Positions 25,469 to 36,830 of a DNA stretch of 64,000 nt are shown here, piece after piece (within the stretch, counting starts at the first letter, position 1; each line of letters begins with the position of its first letter). The notes under the pieces are model-generated. The model was not told the origin of the DNA. It did no database searches and worked only from the letters and a program-made list of their open reading frames with translations. Location of the stretch: positions 48,864,152 to 48,928,151 of the forward strand of contig NC_084763.1 of NCBI RefSeq assembly GCF_028858725.1. The letters run 5' to 3'. The DNA comes from Colius striatus. Its lineage: Eukaryota; Chordata; Aves; Coliiformes; Coliidae. A program made the translations under genes and the position numbers.

Positions 25469-28202
25469 CTTCCTCTCACTGTTAGACTGCTCATGACCAA
25501 GAGCTGAACTCTCACAGGCCTTATAAGCTTCTTTTCTTAACCTGTCTGCTTAAGGAAATAAGACATTTGCAATACTGCTTTTCAACTATTGGTTTGGGAT
25601 TTTTCCTGTCCGTCAGTGCCCTGGTAGTAACATAAAAATCAACTAAGAAACTTTGCCTACATCTGAAAGAGACAGAGTCTCAAATTCTTACTGAGTTTGC
25701 GGCAATAAGCAGGTAGGGAAGAACGGTGAGCTAAAATACGGCTGTTGCAGGGGATAATCAGACATAAGCTGTGGCGTATTTTAGTTGCATAGATGTATCA
25801 TAGCAGTGGCTGGCTGATGAGCCAGCAGTACTGGTGCCACTTGAATAAGTGGGACCATCAGGATGGTCCTGAAGGAGACCCAGGTGGATAAATGTACAGG
25901 AGATTGAGGTTCAGGAATTTTCAGACTATTGGGATAACTTCTTTCATTGCCTTATGCTAGCCTTTTAAGAATATATTCTTTATCATTTTAAAGCTAAAAT
26001 CAGGTCTTATGTTTGTATAACTTTTCTATTTGAAGACCACAAGGTACTATATGAGCACTAGGTTATTTTCACACACACCCCTTCTGAAATTAGGCATTTG
26101 CCATATTAATAAGTAAAACACGGAAACTGCCTTCGCTCATTTAAAGTAGAGCTCAAGTTGCTTTTTGCTGGACCTTATTCATTAGTAGCTTTTTAATATA
26201 CCTGTGTACAAATAATACATCTGAAAAATAAAATAACAGTAAAGGTGTCAACTATGTAAAATACACAGATACCAAAGTACAAAAATTATTAGGCTTCTTT
26301 ACCATTGAGCAAAAACTATACTAGTTGGTTTCTTATATATGGATGATATCAATCCAGAAAAGAACAAGAATAAGAATAGATTTGGAATGCTTTTAAACAT
26401 ACTGATTTTCAGAGAACAGACTGTTGTATAATCATGTTTCTGGGCTGTTGCCAGGCTGTCACTATTCCCTGGAGCCAAACCTTTGGACATCAGAGGTTCT
26501 CCCCTGGAGCTGCATCTGCAGACATTAAAGATTCAGAGTTGCTACATACCTTAAGCTACAAGAGACAGGGGACTTAGGCCTAATTACAGCTTATGCCCAT
26601 TTAAGGTTCTTCAAGCTTAATGCAAAAATCTTGATGCAGATGAAAATCAAATCCTTGGTCACTTCAAATGTACACACAAAAAAGGTTAAAAAGCTGTTTA
26701 ACTTCCTCTTTTTATCAAAGTCTTGGAAAAAGAGCCTTTTCATAATCACCAAGGCACTGCATGTTTTATCTGAAGTCTGCTGTTTGAAAAGGGTGATTGA
26801 TTTTTCCACATTAAGGGAAAATAGCAGGAGATCTGTGCCTCACTAACTGTTACATACCTAGTAGTGATAGAGAAGCTCACTATTCAAATCAAAATGGGAT
26901 TGCTGGGTTTTAACTGTAGGACTCGCAGGGCTCAATTCCTTTGGCCTTGTTTTAAAAGCCAGAAATTATTTCCTCATGAGATTTCAAGTTTGATCTTTGC
27001 CAAGGCCACAGGTCACTCGATTGCATCCAGAAGTTTACTCTAAACTTAGCTGGTGATGTGTCAATGTGATGAGCTTTCAGCTGGTTCAACCAAAGCTGGT
27101 TCCCATGATTTTTTAATTCAGCTGGGGAATAGGAGTACATAAAACCTGAATATAATTTTCAGGGTTTTATTCCATGTTACATTTTACTTCTGATATCTCA
27201 TTTCTATCGTTAGGCCATAGAGTTAATCAGGGAAATGAGAAATAAAACTGCCATGTAGATGCACTGCTGTGAAAAAAAAAATTACTAATTAAACATGGAG
27301 TAAGTGACTAAGATAAAACTTCTTGGTAACATGCCTGGCCACTGTGGGACAGGAGGTCACACTTCACGTGCCAAGAATGACAGTGTGATGCTACAGGGGT
27401 TTGAGAACTAGTTGGAGAGTCAGTTCTCTAGTTCAGTGACCTCACTGCAGTGGGAACCATATAAACACAGAAGCTGACCAAATAAATTTAGATGTATTTA
27501 TAACTCTCTTGTGTAGTGAAGTATACTGAAGATAAGGGATGTAGAAATTATAGGCTGTTAGTGGTGGTAAAAGAAAACAACACAACTTCAAATATCTGTT
27601 ATATAGAGGAGACAAGAAAAGAGCCCCAAGTTTCCAGAGGAGACTGCCAATAGCTTGGTGACACTCAGCTGTTTCATAGCAGGATCCTTTTCCTATCTGG
27701 TTTGCCTCTAAGATGAGCCTCCATCTTATTTAACAGTCTCGGCAGAACAGATTGGCTGGGGTCCTCTGAGAAACCTTGCAATAACATCAAAGCTTCCTTG
27801 TCTCACCACCTAGATGGAAAAGGAGACTGTTGGTTTTCTTCCTCACTGGGTATCACACAGATAAATTATTTTAATTATTTCTTTAAAATGAAAGAAAGGA
27901 AATGCTAAGAGCTGCCTTAAGGGGTATTAAAGAACTATTTAAAATTTCTTCACCTTAAAATTAAGAAAATTCTTCATAGGCCAGTCTCCCATGTATCTTG
28001 TTCCCATATATTTTACTGAGACCTATAGGATGATGTGAAACAAGTCCAGAAGGGATGCAGCAGATTGCAATTTTCAGTAAAACCATTAGTCTACTTTGTG
28101 ATTCGAGAGTAATTCTCTCACCCTAAACTCTGCCGTTCTGCCAGACAATGCTGCATGTATGCCACCTTTGCAGTCCCCCTACCTCCTGTGCAAACTGTAT
28201 CC

Positions 28203-28476
28203 AGGGACAATCAGGACAAGGGGTAATGGGATGAAGCTGGAACATAAAAACTTCCACTTAAATATAAGAAAAAGCTTTTTCACTGTTGAGGTGAGGGAGC
28301 CCTGGCACAGGCTGCCCAGGGAGGGTATGGAGGCTCCTTCCTTGGAGGTCTTCAAGACCCACCTGGACATGTTCCTATGCGACTTGATCTGGGTGGAACT
28401 GCTTCTGCAGGGGGGGTGGACCAGATGACCTCTAAAAGTCCCTTCCAACCCCTACCATTCTATGATGATTCTATGA
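28203..28476 (+). repeat. CR1 LINE 3' end, sense, with octamer tail
   Basis: This is a clear CR1 3' segment: 'acaaggggtaatgggatga', 'ggtgagggagccctggcac', 'aggctgcccagggaggg', 'cagatgacctc', 'ccttccaacccctaccattc', then a tail with ATTCTATG-type units ending near 28476. It is the sense counterpart of the 3' region at 49900-50301 and of the same subfamily as 1-495. The open frames on either strand over it are repeat-derived and not genes. Confidence 0.95.
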
Positions 28477-31400
28477 AGAAGTGAAGACCCGACAAGCAAG
28501 CCTTCTGACACCAAAACACAGAGAGGCATTTCCTATTACAGTACAGACATATTGCAAAAACACACACAAATGAGAATTTTTAGGAAAACATGTAATAAAT
28601 CATCTAAAGAAGTTAGTAGTGTATCCTGCCACAGATTATCAGGTGTTAAAAGGAGGGCTGCCTGTGCAGGGTTCATGCTCTAGTCACACGGCCTGGGAGC
28701 TGTAATCCTCATTCTAGGGTTTATTTTCACGGAGTATCTCTTCGTCGTCAGTGTTAACAGCTTCATAAACTAACTCAAAATCCTAAGCAAGAATAAGGTA
28801 ATCCTTTAGCCTCTGAAGCACAGCATTCCCTAGTGCTATACAGCATTTCTAGCATAAGGTACCTAGTGGTAAAGTATTATTTCCTGGATTGCAGTACAAA
28901 GGCCGTATTTGGATTTTTTCAGCCTTCTAGTGTTTGTCCCTCTTTTCAGGCTTCACTGACAGTGCCAATAGCAAATACCTTCTGTCCCCTAGGATGTGCA
29001 GCAGCTATGGCTCTGCATGTATTTCAAGTGTTTTCTTAACTGCTTTTGAGGAACAGCTATATTTACAAACCTTTTGTTACTGCTAAGTTGTCCAACCTTT
29101 ATGGAAATTTCTTTCCAAATGAATATGAAACAGCCTCTTCGTTACTTCTGAACCATTCATTTCTGTCCTTCCCATTTAAACCTGTACTTCTTTTCAGTTT
29201 CCCTCCCCCCTCTTTATTCTGCTCATGAAAGCTTGTACTTCCCATATTTTTAAGCATTCATTTTTATTACCTTCCTATTTATAAAGTAGTTTTATGTAAT
29301 TATATCTCATAGCTTCCCATTTCCAAAACGTTCTGCATTTGTTTTGCTTTGTTTTTTGCTTCCCATTGCTTATAGTTCATTGTAGAAGCTTTTTAGTCCA
29401 CAGCAGCAGCAGAAAATATTTTGTGATGCTAAGAGAAGTGAGTCTGCTTCTTCCTGCTCGCAAACCTGCAGGCTTCCTCTCAGTCATGAGGGTTTCCTTG
29501 GCTTCTCATTAAGAAAAACAAAACAAAAAAAAGAGACAAGAACTATGTGTTCTTGGCTTGTCACAGTATTTTACTACCTTAAAGGACAGAGATCGACTTG
29601 TTGGGCACAAAATGAAAACTTTAGAACAAGCAGCTTGTTTTTTTTGAAAAATGATTTCTGTTTGGCATCACCAGTGAAGCCTTTCATGTTGCTGAAATCT
29701 ATTGCTGTCTTTGAAAAATCAGTCATCTTAAGCTGGTACAAAATCAGTTCAAAGAGAGACTTTTTTCTTACTTTATGATTTCTTAGAAGCTTTTGAAAGT
29801 GTCACCTCAAAAGAAGGATAATAAATACTTAAAATATCTTCCTACTCTCTCCTGTGAAGCAATAATAATGGATATAAATTCTGGCCTTCTAAATATCACA
29901 ACTCAAAAGTTGCATTGAAGGGATATTAGGAGTTTGTGAAATCACATCCTGAGCAGTTAGGAAATACCAATCAGCATTATCTTGGCTTTTGTACGCTTGT
30001 GCATGATGATACAGTTCTTAGTTATGTGTGTCTACCTGCTTTTTCTAAAACACAACAAAAGGTTCACTAAGTCAGCAATTACTGTGTCTTTGCTTTCTCT
30101 TCACTAGCTGGGTGATCCACCATACAGACCTCTCTTATTTTGGCTACTGGGATGACCACTGGCAGTGATGGATTCTCATCTTCTGGGCAATTGATGTTGT
30201 ACAGTTTGGACTTTAGAATGCAAACGTGTGCTATTGAAAGGGGAAAAATGAAAATTAAGCATTTTGGGTTTACTCTAGGAACAGGATGTGTCTTTATCTG
30301 TAAGACTACTCAGTTTGTTGTCCCTAAATTCGATCCTTCCTCCTCCCTACTCCTGCAAGTCAGTCTTCTCCCACTTCAGCTGATTGAAGTGTCAGCTGCT
30401 TCACTCATGGACCTCTCCCCAGTCTGTGTCTTCTTGTGCAGCCAATCTTAAGATAAGATCAAAACTGTCACCTGAAAATCGGTCACCCCCTAACAATGGA
30501 AGTACTTGAACTCTGGCAGGGCTGGGATTCCTCTACTTGAGCTAGTTGCTGTAGGTTCCTCTTACAGTCACAAGAGAAAGAATAGGAATTTACTGATCCG
30601 TTTGAGACTTCAGGAGATAAACTGCTGCCCAGACTTCCCTGACACATTGTCTGAGCACCCATTCACTTGGAATTTTATGCAAAGATGTTTCTTGGTAACA
30701 TACTAACTGCCTTTGCAATTGCTGGCAGCATTTGGTTTAGATTTTCTTCTCAATTTGCTGTGTCTTTTTAGATCTGCCTCTGTTCCCCAGATTCCCCCTC
30801 ATATTTATTTTACTTGCTTGTTCTGCTTAGTTGATCTGAATCGAGGCTTCTTATTATCTTAATTGGCATTTCTCTTTTTTTTTGTTTCCCATGAGCAGTG
30901 TTTCAGCATTTAAAGGTTTGACAGGTTAACGATGACAAAAAGGAATATACTTAAACCTCATTATATTTTTCAACTTCAAAGAGTTTTCCTCATATTTATT
31001 AATGTATCTCACAATATTTAAGTCACAATTATCACTGCTATTTCAAAGCTAGGGGAACTGAAGCACAGATATTAAAGCCTACCCGTGTTATATATTTAAC
31101 AGGTACAAAGAGCCAGCAGGAGGCCTAATCTGTGGGAAGCAGAAGTCTGGTACTTAGAGAGTTTTTCAAAGCTTGTGTTTGGTGTTGTCCAAGTTCCTCA
31201 AACTCTTTGAGTCTGTGCTCTAGTGCAGTGAACTGAAATACCTTTTAAAGTCCAAAGTATCCCCAAAGGCTTCTGTATTACTCCAAACTTGACCATCCAA
31301 ACCAAAACTAACAAACCATTCTCTACTTGGTCTAAACTAAACTAGTACATGCCTACTGCATGTGGGTGGATTTTCTCTAAATGAGATATAAAATTCCCCC

Positions 31401-33227
31401 CACTAAAGTGCGAGAGAATAGAGACTGATGATTAATGTCGTAAACAACCAAGGATTATGTGAGGAAGGGAAGTATTTCAGTTGCCTGTTCGAGCTGCTCT
31501 CCTCATCAAGGTTTCGGCCTCAAGCTCTACAAAAGAGAGTGGTTTGCACCATTATTACAATGTAATGGCATTTCTACTTGCGCTGATGGATGGCAAAAGC
31601 ATTGCTGTGCAAACATCTCTATTGATTGAATCCTGAACAAATACCATTTGCAAATGTGAAAAAATCAGGTGGGCTTTAATATTAAGATTTTTTAAAAGCC
31701 AATTTATTACCCTAAACTAGTGATACTAAGTAGTGCATGTTAAAACTGTACATCATGAAATCCTTAAACATGGGGGTATACTCTTCAGTTTATTCCATGT
31801 GATAGTCCACTACCACTCAGGTAGCTTACAGATGACAGAGGAAAGATGTTCTCTACACAATATTTATTTAAATCATTACCAATGCAAACTTTAAAACAGT
31901 CCACTGCAGGCTGTAAAAAGTTATATTTTCCTCAGGTATTACAGCTGTCATTTTATTCTATTGTATTGGTTTTTCATTGGTTCCTAGGTTTTGTTTACTT
32001 TCAATTCTGAGTGTAAACTTATTCTATCACTTTGCTTTGCAGAAAAAATCCTTCACAAAAACTTGTAAAATAGAACTGAGGTCAGTGACAGACATTTCTA
32101 TTCAAGAAATGCTACTTCAGAATATTATAAGCCGGGGTGCTGTGGTGCTGCTCCAGACAAAATATTGTCTTCGGCCAACTACAATGAGTTATTTTTCCCA
32201 GTATTATTCTAAAACTTGATATTTCAGATTGATGTGGATTACTGCTGATACAAAGTTACTATGGTTTATAATGAATGAGGTTTAAGGAAAATTGATACAT
32301 TCTCTATTAGAAATAACAGATCTTTCCTGTGAGTACTGACAACAGTCTATAATGGAAGTTTATATTGTCATCAGATCTCTTTTCATTTTCACTGGCAATG
32401 GATACATCCATCGTAGTAGTTCATTATATTTTTATATGAAAACTACTAGTTGGTAAAGGCACAAACACATTTGCACATCAGAATAGATATTTTGTGTCTT
32501 TCCAAGTGGTATGCAATATCTCAATAACCATTGAATGCTAATTATGCCCCATTTGTGGTTAGAAAGGCAGTACACATACCGAATACAGTAATGGTTTTGC
32601 TTAAGCAACAGTTAAGACTTGTGTGACTTCAAAAGAAAACATAATTATTTAAAACCACTTGGAGGAGTTTCATGGTACTTTACAGGTTCTGTAACTGCAA
32701 AACACTTCAGCTTTAGTAGGTCCAAAAAGGCAAACAACTATGTTTATTATTAAACTTTGGAGCCTTCTGAAATGATAAAGGACAATTAAATGCAGCATTC
32801 TGAGCACAGGAACAGTTATTTCAGATACAGAGACTCTAAGTGGAACAGGTGACTAAAGGACAGTTTTGTATCATGCATATACCTCAGTTCTCAAATGACT
32901 TTGAGCCAGCCTGCATGTTTTATCACCTCACATTTCAATTGCCAAGATGAAGTTACTGTATTAATAAAATTGTCTTTACATTCAAAACAACTAATTCTGA
33001 TTCACATATATTTTACTGAAATCTGACTTAACCCTCAAAACTTTTAATGTCTTTTTATTGTTTGGCTATACTTGAAAAACAGTTTTCAAGGCCAACAACT
33101 TGGGGTACCTGCTTCCTTAGCTGTCACTTTGCAGTGAGCTGCAGAAACAGACCTCCAGAAAACTGCATGTATATTTCAAACACATTTCTACTTGTTAGCA
33201 TAAAAGCTGACCGAAAGCACACTGGAC
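28477..33227. other. AT-rich gene-free DNA
   Basis: No exon or repeat body is recognisable. The longest open frame is about 100 codons (30140-30451, plus) and has no supporting splice or start context. Confidence 0.55.
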
Positions 33228-33595
33228 CCCCTCATCTTATATAAAGATATTAAACAGAATAGGCCCCAACGCTGAGCCCTGGGGAACACTGCTAGTGAGC
33301 AGCTGCCACCTGGATTTAAGTCAACTTTCTGGGTCCAGCCATCCAGGTAGTTTTTTATACAGCAAAGAGTATGTCGGTCCAAGCCATGGGCAGCCAGCTC
33401 CTCAACAAGAATGCTGTGGGAAATAGCATCAAAGGCTTTACTAAAGTCCAGGAAGACCACATTCACAGCCTTCCACTCATCCACTAGATATCTTGACACA
33501 GAAGGAGATCAGGTTAGTCAAATAGGAACTGCCTTTCAGAAACCTGTGCTGACTGTGTGAAAGCACTCAAGACGATCAGCTTCATAATAGCCAAT
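33228..33595 (-). repeat. CR1 LINE internal RT fragment (motif A region), antisense
   Basis: On the minus strand the open frame at 33499-33188 contains 'VNVVFLDFSKAFDAISHSIL', the CR1 reverse-transcriptase motif A block, followed by the 'L...HGLDRHTL' segment typical of CR1 ORF2. The aspartates of FLDFSKAFD include the first catalytic Asp of the polymerase. The frame then degenerates near 33280. The fragment has no ORF2 C-terminus or 3' end attached downstream (toward lower coordinates), so the copy has been cut. It is not a functional gene. Confidence 0.88.
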
Positions 33596-33624
33596 CTAAA
33601 CCTTCTTTGGCACAAATTGCAGCC

Positions 33625-34090
33625 ACTTCCTCTCATTCAATTGTTACTTGGGAGATGAACATCAATGTCACAACAACCTCCTTTCAGGTAGTTGTAGAGA
33701 GCAATAAAGTCTCCTCTCAGCCTTCTCTCTCCCAATTGCTCCCTCAGCTGCTCCTCATCAGACTCATTCTCCAGACCCTTCACCAGCTTGGTTGCCTGTT
33801 TCTGGACACACTCCAGCACATCAATGTCTCTCTTGAAGTGGAAGGCCCAGATGACTACACAATGTTTGAGCTGTGGTCTCACCAGCACCGAGTGCAGAGG
33901 CACCATCACTTCCCTGCTGGTAACACTGTTTCTGACTCATGCCAGGATGCCACTGACTTTCTCGAACACCTGGGCACACTGCTGGCTCACGTTCAGCCGG
34001 CTGTGCTTCCAGGTGTCTTGTGCCCACTTCCCAGAACAACTGTACTTTCCAGAGCCTCCTTTTCCAACCTGCCTCTCACAATCCCCAGTC
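33625..34090 (-). repeat. CR1 LINE ORF2 C-terminal fragment, antisense, next to CpG island
   Basis: The minus-strand frame at 33909-33637 reads '[20 protein letters not shown]', then '[20 protein letters not shown]', then '[16 protein letters not shown]', the CR1 ORF2 C-terminus. At the low-coordinate side the text 'ttgttacttgggaga' continues a little into the CR1 3' region before similarity is lost near 33625. At the high side similarity fades between 34030 and 34090, immediately before the CpG island. Confidence 0.88.
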
Positions 34091-34369
34091 TCTAGTCCAT
34101 AGCACGGTGGCAGTCTGCTTCGGGGCCAGCGGTGAGCCTAACTCTCCCCACACCGACAGCGGGCGGGGAACGAAGGCAAGTACCGAGGGGGGCGTGGGGA
34201 GTCAGACATGAGACGCTGCACCGCGGGGGCGGCAGGGCCGAGGTGCGGGAGCAGCAACGAGCGTTGTCCGCCAGCCGGCCCCGCTTCTCCCGCCACGCGC
34301 GCTGCGGCGGCCGCAGTGCGCGCGCGCCCCGGGCGGGGGGGCAGGGGCCGTCCGCCGGCTCGCGGGCTG

Positions 34370-34416
34370 TGACGCCACACCGCGCCGTGACGTAGCGCGG
34401 CGGCGGCGTGACGCAG
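34370..34416 (+). promoter_or_regulatory. Cluster of three CRE-like TGACG sites
   Basis: TGACGCCA (34370-34377), TGACGTAG (34388-34395) and TGACGCAG (34409-34416) lie in the same orientation, 18 and 21 bases apart. The middle one matches six of eight bases of the palindromic CRE TGACGTCA. CREB/ATF proteins bind such half-sites near start sites in CpG islands, so this is a plausible core control element and the start site probably lies close by. Binding is inferred. Confidence 0.6.
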
Positions 34417-34436
34417 GCACGCAGAGGGGCGCGCTT
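34400..34436 (+). other. Probable first exon, 3' part (5' boundary unknown)
   Basis: The end is set by the splice donor CTT|GTAAGT (GTAAGT at 34437-34442), which matches the U1 consensus at all six intronic bases. The 5' end is given only as a rough guide, since no start site can be read from sequence; the exon may begin further upstream. No ATG occurs between 34400 and 34436, so if transcription starts near the TGACG cluster the exon is non-coding 5' UTR. The next exon could be the candidate at 41041, which would imply a first intron of about 6.6 kb. Confidence 0.45.
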
Positions 34437-36540
34437 GTAAGTTCCCTTCGCCAGTGGGGGCTGCGGCCCGGGGTGGGTGGGGGCGAGTGGCGCTGGGTAT
34501 GGCGCGGGGCGCGGCTGCACCCGCTCCCTGACACACCCCCAGCCCGCGGGGCCGGGCGGCGGCGTGGGCCCGAGCAGGCCGCTGCGCCGGTGGCCGGGAA
34601 GTAGGAGGCGGCGGGGCAGCGGCTCCCGGCGGTAGCGCTGTGCGGAGTTGGGCGCTTTCGCCGACCTGGCCTCCGACGGGTCCCCGCTAGGCCCTGCTGC
34701 CCTGAGGCCTTTGAGTCGTCCAGGCACGGGAAAGCGTGTCACGGCCCTGCAGCCCGGCTGTGCCGGCGGGAGCTGTGCTCGCCCCCTGCGGCGGGGCCGG
34801 CCGGCAGCGTGCCCGCGGAAGAGCGTGGGGGCCCGCTCGTCTCCTGCCGCCGGAGCCCGAGAGCGGCCGTGCGCGGCCCGCAGAGGCGGCCGCTGGCGCT
34901 GGGGGAGCGCGGTGCGGCCCAAGCCACCCGCGGCTGCCGCGTTAGGCGGTGCCGCCCCCAGCGAGCGCAGAGCCAGCGAGCGGCTGTGACTGCGGCTGTC
35001 GGGTGTGATGTTAGAACAAAGATCTGCGGGAGGATTTCTACGAGTCGCAAAAGTTATACACTTCACTTACACTTTTCTTCTTTCGGTACACGTGGCCATA
35101 AAATGTTGCATATAGAGGGATGGCCCTTAGGTTTTGTGACGCTGAGTTGCAGAAGCGTTTGGCTGGTGTGAAATCCCCCCCTCCCGCCTGAGTCAGAGCT
35201 GTGCACGGAGCTCTTGACTCTGAGACTTGAGCACTCTGTCGTAAACCTTGCTGCTGCTTCCATAAAAGAACAAATACCGTGTGCAGCCCTCGGGCTTCTT
35301 GGGGTTTGTAAGGAACCTGACAGCCGAAGGGGTCTTTGTTCTGTGGTGTAGAAAGGGATGCAATAAATGTGTGTAATGTTTGTGTTTAACTGGGGCTGAG
35401 GCCTTCTAGCTTATGAATCCTTTAGAACTTTTTCTAATAATGAAACAGAGAACATTATCCAAGTTCGAAGTGATCTGGGGTGTCTGGCACTGGCAGAAAG
35501 AGGGAAGTGCTTGAAGGCAGCATGAGAGAGTCTTGGAAGGCCTGCAGTGATGTCTACAAGGTGGCAGATTTGAAACAGTATGAGATAGACTTGTTTAAAT
35601 TTATTCTATCCAAAAGTTATGCTTTATTAAAAGGCATACCTAGTTCTGTGCCTGAATTAAAATTGATATGCTGCATCTTCTCTTTTATTGGCAGCCTTTT
35701 GCTCATCAGTTCATTCTGCCTTGTGCTCAGTTCCTTCTTTTTCTCTATGCTAACTATGTTTCATTGGAGCTTTTTAATGTGTTTTGAAGTCTCAGTCAAC
35801 AGTCTAGCCCTTGAATGGTGTGTAGTTTAGTTGACTTGTATTGATTTATTTGAACCTCTAATTTGCCATTAAAAATGGTCCTTCATATTATTGTGTAACT
35901 AAAAGAGGAGGATAAATACAGTAAAGCACAGTAGTTTCTGCATGCTTTTTTTTGGTTTTTTTTCACATGGCCATTCAGAAACCAAAATGCTGAGCTGCTG
36001 CTTTTTAATTTGTTTGTTTTGTCTAACTTTGATGTAACTGATTATTTTTAGTTCTAGTTTGAGGTGGTTTTTTTTTCAAGTTACTTTTGTGCGAAGTAAG
36101 TCATGCTTCAGGGATGAGCATGAATTTTTTTTCTGCTTCAGTAGCTAGAAGAATTGGATTTTTTCAGGCAAAGTTTGTGAAAAGTTGGAAAAGGAAGGAA
36201 AAAAGCTTATGACAGTTTTGGTGTATGTTTAAAATATTTTTTGTTAGGATCTGACATTATATTCTTAGTGTTTAAATAAAAAAAATAGGTAGTAATATCT
36301 GGAGGATCAGAAGAAAATTATTACTATTGTGTGGTTCGAGTGTTTTTAACTTTTGGTCAGGCCGTTAAAGTAATACATTGTGGGCTAACTAATATTTTAC
36401 ATTTAAAATGTTTTTTCAAAGCATTAATTGAAGGAAGTACTAGTTTCCTATGTATTCTCTAATTCTCATTTGTGAGAATATCAGGATTAGCAAATATGAT
36501 GATAGCATATGATGGAATATTTCTGATTTTCTCGCTTTAT

Positions 36541-36575
36541 ATATGTGTGTGTGTGGATATATATATATATATGTA
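36541..36575. repeat. (TG)n/(TA)n microsatellite
   Basis: A short TG run is followed by GGA and a run of about nine AT units. The tract should be length-polymorphic. Confidence 0.85.
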
Positions 36576-36783
36576 GTAATTGTCATACACATGTGTTTCC
36601 AATGTACAGGTTCAATGATTATGCTGCATTAGACAGAAGGAGTATTCTTTATCTGTGACTTGAGGTGCCACGAGGATTTTTATGTGCAGAGGTAATATTT
36701 ATGGAAGTGGTTTAATGTTTTAAATGGCCATATGAAACTGGTGATGGTTTCATTTATTTGTGTGCACCTAATGTGGTAGATGT

Positions 36784-36830
36784 CAGATCAAAGTGAAATG
36801 GTCAGATGGTGAAAGTACAACTTTGATCTG
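36784..36830. promoter_or_regulatory. Inverted pair of TCF/LEF-like sites
   Basis: CAGATCAAAGT (36784-36794) and its exact reverse complement ACTTTGATCTG (36820-36830) are separated by 25 bases. Each contains CTTTGATC on one strand, matching the core of the TCF/LEF consensus. An enhancer role in the first intron is inferred from the motif only. Confidence 0.35.

Larger units (their letters stand above)
21123..28202. other. AT-rich gene-free DNA
   Basis: No gene or transposon recognised. Small local features are a direct repeat at 25419-25468, a 7-bp-stem hairpin at 25809-25826 (GCTGGCT, loop GATG, AGCCAGC) and an AT low-complexity stretch near 24832-24878. Confidence 0.55.
34091..35010 (+). 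promoter_or_regulatory. CpG island promoter of a plus-strand gene
   Basis: About 900 bases are extremely GC- and CpG-rich (for example 11 CpGs in 34321-34380) inside AT-rich surroundings. GC boxes of the GGGCGG type occur near 34157 and 34330, and there is no TATA box. Three TGACG half-sites cluster at 34370-34416 and a consensus splice donor follows at 34437. DNA to the right is often T-rich on the plus strand, consistent with plus-strand transcription. Together this is a typical vertebrate TATA-less CpG-island promoter, active in many tissues by analogy. Long open frames across it, including a 324-codon minus-strand one (34092-35066), are Pro/Arg/Ala-rich and reflect the lack of stop codons in GC-rich DNA. 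Divergent transcription to the left is possible, but I see no clear minus-strand first exon. The gene it serves is not identified. Confidence 0.85.

Noticed and set aside
33188..33499. Open frame with a convincing reverse-transcriptase motif (FLDFSKAFD), considered as a host or viral RT gene
   Set aside because: Motif, neighbouring residues and nucleotide text match CR1 LINE ORF2, and the frame is truncated on both sides.
34092..35066. 324-codon minus-strand open frame, and several 100-codon frames on both strands of the same region
   Set aside because: The frames overlap in different phases, are Pro/Arg/Ala-rich and span a CpG island where stop codons are rare. No start or splice context supports translation.
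35480..35830. 116-codon plus-strand frame with a hydrophobic, membrane-like C-terminal half
   Set aside because: T-rich intronic DNA gives Phe/Leu/Ser-rich frames by chance. No acceptor or family resemblance is visible and it sits just inside the presumed first intron.
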